The notes beneath the pieces are model-generated. The model searched no databases and was not told the DNA's origin. It saw only the letters and a program-made list of their open reading frames with translations. Positions 8,090-13,331 of a stretch of 13,331 nucleotides of DNA are shown here, one piece after another. Position numbers and translations under genes: made by a program. Positions within the stretch are counted from its first letter, which is position 1. Every line of letters starts with the position of its first letter. Origin of the DNA: Wocania_A sp964021735 (GTDB lineage Bacteria > Bacteroidota > Bacteroidia > Flavobacteriales > Flavobacteriaceae); NCBI RefSeq assembly GCF_964021735.1, contig NZ_CAXIBN010000086.1, forward strand, positions 1 through 13,331, in the 5' to 3' direction.

Positions 8090-8839
8090 TTAATTAATCT
8101 TTACTTCTTTAAAGTAGGGTTTTAATATCTCTGAGGCTGCTTGTAACTCTTCTTCGGTGTTTTCGCGAGCATCTTTAAGTTGATACTCCCAACCTAAAGC
8201 TTCCCATTTATGAATACCTAATTTATGATACGGTTGAATTTCAATTTTCTCAATAGTTTTATAATCTTTGAAATGTTTGCCCAAGGCATGCAAAATTTCT
8301 GGTTTACTGGTAATTTCTGGGATTAGAACATAGCGCAACCACATTTTTTTTCCTGAATCTTCTCTGTGTTTTGCTAAATTAAAAGCGATTTCTTTATTGG
8401 GTTTTCCTGTTAATGCTACATAACCAACTTCTGTCATGTGTTTGATATCCAACATAATTAAATCTGCATAATCATCTAATAACTCTTTTGAAAAATGATT
8501 TAATATTCTGCCATTAGTATCAATGTTGGTATGGATGCCTTCCTCTTTTAATCTTTTAAAAAATGGAATTAATGCTTTTGATTGTAGTAAAGGTTCGCCA
8601 CCAGAAACAGTAACACCTCCTTTTTTCCCGAAGTATGGTTTCATTTTAAGTGCCATTTGTACCAACTCTTCAATATGATATTCTTTACCTCCTGAGGTTT
8701 CAATAGAATCTGGATTATGGCAATACAAACATTTTAGTTTGCAACCTTGTAAGAATACAATAAAGCGTATTCCTGGACCATCGTGAGTACCAAAAGATTC
8801 GATGGAATGTACTTTTAATATATTTTCGGTTGTTTTGAT
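8090..8839 (-). CDS. pflA: Pyruvate formate-lyase activating enzyme (start codon uncertain)
   Basis: A radical-SAM activase that generates the glycyl radical on PflB using a [4Fe-4S] cluster and S-adenosylmethionine. The frame reads VHSIESFGTHDGPGIRF, then the cluster motif C-K-L-K-C-L-Y-C (cysteines at 8743-8741, 8731-8729 and 8722-8720). SGGEPLLQ (glycine-rich SAM site), LDIKHM, WLRYVLIPE and IQPYHKLGIHKWEALG follow, all matching PflA. An in-frame TAA lies at 8857-8855, and no ATG, GTG or TTG follows it before the conserved N-terminus. The only TTG (8728) is inside the cysteine motif and would remove two of the three cluster ligands. Starting at ATC (8839-8837) gives 249 aa; starting at ATA (8821-8819) gives 243 aa and the typical beginning x-L-K-V-H-S. 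E. coli PflA is 246 aa. The stated end is the outer plausible limit. The body of the gene is intact and shows no frameshift. It follows pflB after a hairpin. Confidence 0.88.
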   Translation of the reverse strand: MKTTENILKVHSIESFGTHDGPGIRFIVFLQGCKLKCLYCHNPDSIETSGGKEYHIEELVQMALKMKPYFGKKGGVTVSGGEPLLQSKALIPFFKRLKEEGIHTNIDTNGRILNHFSKELLDDYADLIMLDIKHMTEVGYVALTGKPNKEIAFNLAKHREDSGKKMWLRYVLIPEITSKPEILHALGKHFKDYKTIEKIEIQPYHKLGIHKWEALGWEYQLKDARENTEEELQAASEILKPYFKEVKIN

Positions 8840-8856
8840 ACGTTTTGTTTTTAGTT

Positions 8857-8898
8857 AAGCATCTGAATAAAATTGACTAATTCTTTATTCAGATGCTT
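8857..8898. other. Strong intercistronic hairpin between pflB and pflA
   Basis: A perfect 15-bp inverted repeat: AAGCATCTGAATAAA (8857-8871) pairs with TTTATTCAGATGCTT (8884-8898) around a 12-nt loop, starting 20 nt after the pflB stop. A T-run follows only in the plus direction (8899-8901). On the minus (pfl) strand the stem is followed by AACTAAAAAC, so it is a poor terminator there. It may protect the 3' end of pflB mRNA or partly attenuate read-through, keeping activase below lyase level. Confidence 0.75.
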
Positions 8899-8918
8899 TT
8901 TCAAAATATTAACAAAGT

Positions 8919-11144
8919 TTACATGGATTCATGAAAAGAACGTGTAATAACTTCTAATTGCTGCTCTTTAGTTAATCTAACAAAGTTTACAGCGTAACCA
9001 GAAACACGAATAGTTAATTGTGGATATTCTTCTGGGTGTTCCATAGCATCTAATAGGGTTTCCTTATTTAGCACATTCACATTAATATGTTGTGCATTTC
9101 TAGAAAAATAACCATCTAAAATAGTTGCTAAATTTTCTATTTGATCCTTTTTATTAGCACCTAAAGATTTTGGCACAATAGAGAAGGTATTTGAGATACC
9201 ATCTTGAGAATCTTCATAATTAATTTTAGCTACCGAATTTAATGATGCAATGGCTCCATTAGAATCGCGCCCGTGCATTGGGTTTGCACCTGGTGCAAAC
9301 GGTATACCTTTAGCTCTTCCATCTGGTGTTGCTCCTGTTTTTTTACCATAAGACACGTTTGATGTAATGGTTAACACAGACATAGTTGGTTCGGCGTTTT
9401 TATAAACTGGTAATTGCTTTAATTCGTTATTAAAATCGGTAACTGCATTTGCTGCTAGTACATCTACTCTATCGTCATCATTACCATAGCATGGAAATTC
9501 GCCTTCTATTTTAAAATCAACCGTTAAACCGTCTTCATCTCTAATTGGTTTTACTTTAGCATATTTAATAGCTGAAAGTGAATCTGCTACAATAGATAAT
9601 CCTGCAATTCCGTAAGCAATGTTAATTTCTGGATTGGTATCTATTAAAGCCATTTGTGCTTTTTCGTAATAGTATTTATCGTGCATGTAGTGGATAATGT
9701 TCATAGAATCATTATAAACTCGTGCTACTTCTTTCATGGCTATTTTAAAGTTAGCCATAACTTTATCAAAATCTAAATACTCACAATCACAAGCTTCAAT
9801 ACCATCAACCATTTGTACACCGGTTTCTTCGCATCGTCCACCATTAATAGCTAATAATAAAGTTTTAGCAAGATTTGTACGAGCTCCAAAGAATTGGATA
9901 GATTTGCCTAATTCTTGATATGATACACAACAAGCAATTCCGTAATCGTCAGAACCTCTACTTTTACGCATTAATGCATCATTTTCAAACTGAATTGAAG
10001 ACGTATCAATAGAAACTTTCGCGCAATAATCTTTAAAATTTTGTGGCAAATCTTCAGACCAAAGAATCGTCATATTTGGTTCTGGTGATGGCCCTAAGTT
10101 ATATAATGTGTTTAAGAAACGGAACGATGTTTTAGTCACTTTAGTTCTTCCGTCATCAAACATACCACCAATAGCTTCGGTTACCCAAGTTGGATCGCCT
10201 GCAAATATCTCGTCGTAAGCACCCATTCTTAAATGGCGTACCATTCGTAATTTCATCACAAATTGGTCGATGTATTCTTGAGCTTCTTCTTCTGTAATTA
10301 AGCCGTCTTGTAAATCGTTTTCAATATAAATATCTAAGAATGTAGATACATTACCCAAAGACATGGCCGCACCATCTTGCTCTTTTACAGCAGCTAAATA
10401 AGCCATGTAAGTCCATTGTACAGCTTCTTGTGCATTTTCTGCTGGACGCCCTAAGTCTAAATTATATTTAGCACCCAAGGCTAGCATTTCTTTTAACGCT
10501 TTTATTTGTTCAGAAACTTCTTCGCGTAAACGAATAATAGCTTCTGTCATAGGGCCAGTAATCTTTTCTAAATCTTCTTTTTTAGCTTCAATTAAAAAGT
10601 TGATGCCGTAAAGTGCCACACGACGGTAATCGCCAATAATTCTACCTCTAGCATAATTATCTGGTAAACCTGTTAAAAATCCTAAAGAGCGGAATTTTAA
10701 AATTTCTGTAGTATAAGCATCAAAAACACCATCGTTGTGTGTTTTAACATATTTTGAAAACAACTCGGTAATGGCTTCATTAGGTTGAACACCTTGCTCA
10801 GACAATGCTTTTTGAACCACTTTAAAACCACCAAAAGGTTTCATGGTTCTTTTTAATAATTCATCTGTTTGCAAACCAACAATAACCTCGTTGGTTTTAT
10901 CGATGTAACCAGCGTTAAAAGCACTAACCGTTGAAATGGTTTCGGTATCTACGCAACGCACACCATTATTTTGTCTTTCTTCTTTGGTGGCTGCTTTACA
11001 AACATCCCACAACTTTTGGGTTTTAGTACTTGGGCCCACTAAAAATTCGTGTGTGCCGTGATAAGGCGTAATGTTATTTATAACAAAATCTCTTACGTTG
11101 ACTTTTTTAGTCCAAATTCCGTTTTTAAATTGTTTTACTTCCAT
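8919..11144 (-). CDS. pflB: Formate acetyltransferase (pyruvate formate-lyase)
   Basis: A 741-aa glycyl-radical enzyme (EC 2.3.1.54) converting pyruvate + CoA to acetyl-CoA + formate in the anaerobic cytosol. Length is near E. coli PflB (760 aa). The N-terminus (WTKKVNVRDFVINNITPYHG) aligns with that of true PFL. The adjacent catalytic cysteines C405-C406 (GIACCVSYQELG) separate it from glycerol dehydratase-like and other glycyl-radical enzymes, which have one. The glycyl radical loop is R-V-S-G716-Y-A-V near the C-terminus. KTGATPDGR and NPMHGRDSNGA are also characteristic. The radical makes the enzyme oxygen-sensitive; no GrcA/YfiD rescue protein is visible in the window. It leads the unit pflB-pflA-transporter. 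Its promoter has a full -7 match and an FNR-like palindrome upstream, pointing to anaerobic activation. Confidence 0.97.
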   Translation of the reverse strand: MEVKQFKNGIWTKKVNVRDFVINNITPYHGTHEFLVGPSTKTQKLWDVCKAATKEERQNNGVRCVDTETISTVSAFNAGYIDKTNEVIVGLQTDELLKRTMKPFGGFKVVQKALSEQGVQPNEAITELFSKYVKTHNDGVFDAYTTEILKFRSLGFLTGLPDNYARGRIIGDYRRVALYGINFLIEAKKEDLEKITGPMTEAIIRLREEVSEQIKALKEMLALGAKYNLDLGRPAENAQEAVQWTYMAYLAAVKEQDGAAMSLGNVSTFLDIYIENDLQDGLITEEEAQEYIDQFVMKLRMVRHLRMGAYDEIFAGDPTWVTEAIGGMFDDGRTKVTKTSFRFLNTLYNLGPSPEPNMTILWSEDLPQNFKDYCAKVSIDTSSIQFENDALMRKSRGSDDYGIACCVSYQELGKSIQFFGARTNLAKTLLLAINGGRCEETGVQMVDGIEACDCEYLDFDKVMANFKIAMKEVARVYNDSMNIIHYMHDKYYYEKAQMALIDTNPEINIAYGIAGLSIVADSLSAIKYAKVKPIRDEDGLTVDFKIEGEFPCYGNDDDRVDVLAANAVTDFNNELKQLPVYKNAEPTMSVLTITSNVSYGKKTGATPDGRAKGIPFAPGANPMHGRDSNGAIASLNSVAKINYEDSQDGISNTFSIVPKSLGANKKDQIENLATILDGYFSRNAQHINVNVLNKETLLDAMEHPEEYPQLTIRVSGYAVNFVRLTKEQQLEVITRSFHESM

Positions 11145-11195
11145 TGTTTTATCTTATTAATATTTTGTAAAATCTTTGTATATCTTCTCAATATT

Positions 11196-11203
11196 CAAAG
11201 GTA
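11196..11203 (-). promoter_or_regulatory. -7 element of pflB
   Basis: The minus-strand octamer TACCTTTG is a full match to TAnnTTTG. The predicted start is near 11189, giving a leader of about 45 nt. No TTG occurs 17-23 nt upstream, unlike the tRNA and acyl-CoA ligase promoters in this window. The palindrome at 11225-11240 occupies that place. Confidence 0.6.
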
Positions 11204-11224
11204 ACTACAGTAATTAATTTTAAA

Positions 11225-11240
11225 ACTGACTTTTATCAGT
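11225..11240. promoter_or_regulatory. FNR/CRP-like palindrome upstream of pflB
   Basis: ACTGAC-TTTT-ATCAGT has 5-bp perfect outer arms (ACTGA/TCAGT), and its core TGAC-N4-ATCA is one base from the FNR core TGAT-N4-ATCA. The centre (11232.5) lies 36.5 nt from the proximal edge of the -7 box, about -43 from the predicted start, suiting a class II activator. The ppdK promoter has the same arrangement. Confidence 0.5.
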
Positions 11241-11483
11241 AAACAACTTAAAACAAGGTTTTTAAAGAGCATTTTATTTACGAAAACGTTTGAAATAAAA
11301 ACCTTTATAAATAAAAAAATCAGTGTTTTTATCTAATCTTAAAACATCCATCAACGGATGCTAGATTTTTAATTATTTTTAATATAAGAAGTGATAGTTT
11401 TTTTGCATTATTCGTAATAATTAAAAAAATATAGATCTTTTTCTCAATTTTATTCAAAATTATATATGTTATAGGTAAAAAAA

Positions 11484-11505
11484 TGATTTTTAATTTTAAA
11501 AATCA
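11484..11505. promoter_or_regulatory. 9-bp inverted repeat upstream of the acyl-CoA ligase promoter
   Basis: TGATTTTTA (11484-11492) pairs with TAAAAATCA (11497-11505) across a 4-nt centre. The outer TGAT/ATCA ends resemble the half-sites of the FNR-like boxes but are 14 nt apart, so it is not such a box. It is centred about 70 nt before the -7 element. It may be a binding site for another regulator or chance in A/T-rich DNA. Confidence 0.3.
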
Positions 11506-11528
11506 GTCCATTTACATGGTATTTATTT

Positions 11529-11547
11529 AGTGAATTTGAAAATCACT
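11529..11547. promoter_or_regulatory. Candidate operator overlapping the acyl-CoA ligase -33 element
   Basis: AGTGAATTTGAAAATCACT is an odd-centred 19-bp palindrome: arms AGTGA/TCACT, one mismatched pair, then TTT-G-AAA. It covers the TTG at 11536-11538, so a bound protein would block the promoter. A fatty-acid-responsive repressor is a natural guess for an acyl-CoA ligase, but no regulator gene is in the window. Confidence 0.35.
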
Positions 11548-11564
11548 TTTAATTTCATACTTTG
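11536..11564 (+). promoter_or_regulatory. Promoter of the acyl-CoA ligase gene
   Basis: TTG (11536-11538), a 19-nt spacer, then TACTTTG (11558-11564), one base shorter than the consensus TAnnTTTG. The box ends 25 nt before the ATG at 11590, leaving room for a short leader. Confidence 0.45.
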
Positions 11565-11589
11565 CAAGACTACTAAGTACAAATAGCAA

Positions 11590-13331
11590 ATGACAAAGAT
11601 TACACGAATTTTTGATTTTCCATATTATCAATTAGACACCTATAATTTAGAAAAAGCATTCACCACAAAATACAATGGAGAATGGCAATCAATTTCAAGT
11701 CAAGAATACGTAAATCAAGCCAATGCTATAAGTAGAGGCTTATTGCGTTTAGGCGTACAACCAAATGATAAAATTGCAGTTATTTCATCAACTAACAGAA
11801 CCGAATGGAATGTGTTAGATATTGGTGTTTTACAAGTTGGTGCTCAAAACGTGCCTATTTACCCCACTATTTCTGCTGAAGATTACGAGTATATTTTAAA
11901 TCATTCTGAAGCCACTTACTGCTTTGTATCGGATGCAGAAATCATAAAAAAATTAAACACTATAAAAAGCAATACTAATCTTAAAAATGTATATACTTTT
12001 GATGATATTTCTGGAGAAAATAATTGGAATGAAGTTTTTAAATTAGGAGAAGATAATACCAATCAAAACGACGTTGAATCTAGAAAGAAAGCTGTTAAAC
12101 CTAACGATTTAGCAACCTTAATTTATACTTCTGGAACTACTGGACAGCCTAAAGGTGTTATGCTATCGCATAACAATTTAGTTTCAAATGTTTTGGATAG
12201 CGAAAAACGAGTACCTTTTCATTATGGTAAATCTAAATCTTTAAGTTTTCTTCCTGTTTGTCATGTATTTGAACGTATGATTTTGTATTTATACCAATAC
12301 TGTGGTGTAGAAATTTATTTTGCAGAATCTATTGAAACTATTAGCGATAATCTTAAAGAGGTTAAACCAAATGTAATGACTGCTGTTCCTCGACTTTACG
12401 AAAAAGTATATGACAAAATTATAGCAAAAGGTAGCGATTTAACTGGCATTAAAAAGATGCTTTTCTTTTGGGCTGTTAAAGTAGGTTTGAAATATGAACC
12501 TTATGGTAAAAATGGCTGGTGGTACGAAAAGCAACTCAAATTAGCACGAAAACTTATTTTTAGTAAATGGAAAGCAGGCCTTGGTGGAAATTTAGATTTA
12601 ATGGTATCTGGTAGCGCAGCTCTTCAACCCAGGTTAACGCGCGTATTTGCAGCTGCTGAAATGCCAATTATGGAAGGCTATGGGCTCACAGAAACATCGC
12701 CAGTAATATCGGTAAACGATCAACGTAATGGCGGATTTAGAATTGGTACTGTTGGTAAAGTGATTGATAATGTTGAAGTAAAAATTGCTGAAGATGGTGA
12801 GATTTTAGTTAAAGGTCCAAATGTAATGCAAGGCTATTTTAAAGATCCCGAAAAAACAGCTGAAGTAATGACTGGCGATTATTTTCATACGGGAGATATT
12901 GGTGAAATTTGTAGCGAAGGATTCTTGAAAATTACCGACCGAAAAAAGGAAATGTTTAAAACTTCTGGCGGAAAGTACGTAGCACCAGCCTTAATTGAAA
13001 ACCGATTTAAACAATCTCGATTTATTGAACAAATAATGGTTATTGGCGAAGGCGAAAAAATGCCAGCTGCATTAATTCAGTTAAATTTTGAATTTGTTGA
13101 AGAATGGGCTAAACGACATAACATCTCTTTTAATTCTAAAGAAGATATTATTACAAATCAAGCTTTGCACGATAGAATTCAAGAAGAAATAGACGAAGCA
13201 AACACCAACTTTGGTAAATGGGAGCAAATAAAAAAGTTTGAAATCACACCAGATATTTGGGCTATTGACTCTGGACATTTAACACCAACCATGAAAATGA
13301 AACGAAAAGTTATTAAAGAAATTTATAAAGA
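11590..13331 (+). CDS. Long-chain fatty-acid-CoA ligase (AMP-forming), 3' end outside window
   Basis: An open frame of 580 codons from the ATG at 11590 to the window edge; the family is about 590 aa, so roughly a dozen residues are missing. It activates fatty acids with ATP to acyl-adenylates and then acyl-CoA, feeding beta-oxidation or lipid synthesis. The adenylate-forming motifs are in order: Y179-TSGTTGQPKG-189 (ATP loop), SFLPVCHVFERM (219-230), a long-chain type segment whose usual Ser before His is C224, VMTAVPRLYEKV (262-273), E362-GYGLTE-368, H433-TGD-436, D450-RKKE-454 (hinge region) and LTPTMKMKRK (564-573) with K569 as the likely catalytic lysine. No signal peptide is visible; it is probably cytosolic or membrane-associated. 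The start follows a promoter closely and fits the family's N-terminus. It is divergent from pflB with its own promoter, so a shared function is not implied. Confidence 0.93.
   Translation, partial: MTKITRIFDFPYYQLDTYNLEKAFTTKYNGEWQSISSQEYVNQANAISRGLLRLGVQPNDKIAVISSTNRTEWNVLDIGVLQVGAQNVPIYPTISAEDYEYILNHSEATYCFVSDAEIIKKLNTIKSNTNLKNVYTFDDISGENNWNEVFKLGEDNTNQNDVESRKKAVKPNDLATLIYTSGTTGQPKGVMLSHNNLVSNVLDSEKRVPFHYGKSKSLSFLPVCHVFERMILYLYQYCGVEIYFAESIETISDNLKEVKPNVMTAVPRLYEKVYDKIIAKGSDLTGIKKMLFFWAVKVGLKYEPYGKNGWWYEKQLKLARKLIFSKWKAGLGGNLDLMVSGSAALQPRLTRVFAAAEMPIMEGYGLTETSPVISVNDQRNGGFRIGTVGKVIDNVEVKIAEDGEILVKGPNVMQGYFKDPEKTAEVMTGDYFHTGDIGEICSEGFLKITDRKKEMFKTSGGKYVAPALIENRFKQSRFIEQIMVIGEGEKMPAALIQLNFEFVEEWAKRHNISFNSKEDIITNQALHDRIQEEIDEANTNFGKWEQIKKFEITPDIWAIDSGHLTPTMKMKRKVIKEIYK

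Larger units (their letters stand above)
11145..11589. other. Divergent intergenic region, pflB / acyl-CoA ligase
   Basis: 445 nt of very AT-rich DNA without a gene. The pflB promoter parts lie at 11196-11240 and the acyl-CoA ligase promoter and palindromes at 11484-11564. The middle (about 11241-11480) shows only A/T tracts, a short CATCC/GGATG hairpin at about 11346-11361, and an isolated TAnnTTTG match on the minus strand (11462-11455) with no -33 partner. I see no small coding frame or RNA gene there. Confidence 0.5.

Noticed and set aside
8090..8728. 212-aa version of pflA starting at TTG
   Set aside because: The frame continues upstream with the conserved GTHDGPGIR segment and the first two cluster cysteines, so this start would give an inactive fragment.
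11346..11361. CATCC/GGATG hairpin with nearby T-run as a terminator or small RNA
   Set aside because: It has only 5 pairs with a 6-nt loop, and no transcript is known or predicted to end there.
11455..11462. Second TAnnTTTG match (minus strand) as a distal pflB promoter
   Set aside because: It has no TTG at -33 and no palindrome at the spacing of the proximal promoter. Such matches are expected by chance in this A/T-rich spacer.
13081..13278. 65-codon minus-strand frame
   Set aside because: It is antisense to the conserved C-terminal part of the acyl-CoA ligase, including the region before its catalytic lysine.

Overview
The window reads as chromosomal DNA of a facultatively fermentative, probably marine member of the Flavobacteriaceae (Bacteroidota). 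The grounds are low GC content, Bacteroidota-type promoters (TTG, about 20 bases, TAnnTTTG) with few visible Shine-Dalgarno sites, a lipoprotein with a Bacteroidota-style surface-export signal, and paired sulfatases of the sort used on sulfated algal polysaccharides. The family assignment is inference; no rRNA or marker gene is present. I see no insertion sequence, phage gene, CRISPR array or toxin-antitoxin pair.

Layout. Positions 1-118 hold a tRNA-Pro(GGG) on the minus strand with a well-formed promoter. Positions 281-3701 (+) are a two-gene sulfatase operon with a 7-nt gap: a secreted S1 sulfatase with a C-terminal discoidin-like domain, then a lipoprotein S1 sulfatase. A strong hairpin at 3744-3787 separates them from ppdK (3802-6531, -), which converges on them. 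Upstream of ppdK on the minus strand lies the transcription unit pflB (8919-11144), pflA (8090 to about 8839) and an OFA-family MFS transporter (6796-8052), closed by a rho-independent terminator at 6733-6774. A 445-nt AT-rich divergent region separates pflB from a plus-strand long-chain acyl-CoA ligase that starts at 11590 and runs off the window about a dozen residues before its expected end.

How the genes fit together. ppdK, pflB, pflA and the transporter form a pyruvate-node module. PPDK interconverts PEP and pyruvate using AMP/PPi. PFL, activated by PflA, splits pyruvate to acetyl-CoA and formate without oxygen. The transporter occupies the place that the formate channel FocA has in E. 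coli and probably moves formate or pyruvate. The most interesting regulatory signal is a pair of FNR/CRP-like palindromes (TGAY-N4-ATCA core) upstream of ppdK and of pflB. Each is centred exactly 36.5 bases from the edge of a -7-like box, close to the class II activator position, and neither promoter has a -33 TTG. This suggests one anaerobic activator switching on both units.

The main oddity is pflA. The reading frame carrying its CX3CX2C cluster has no ATG, GTG or TTG between the upstream in-frame stop and the conserved N-terminus, so it either starts at a rare codon (ATC or ATA) or has lost its start.
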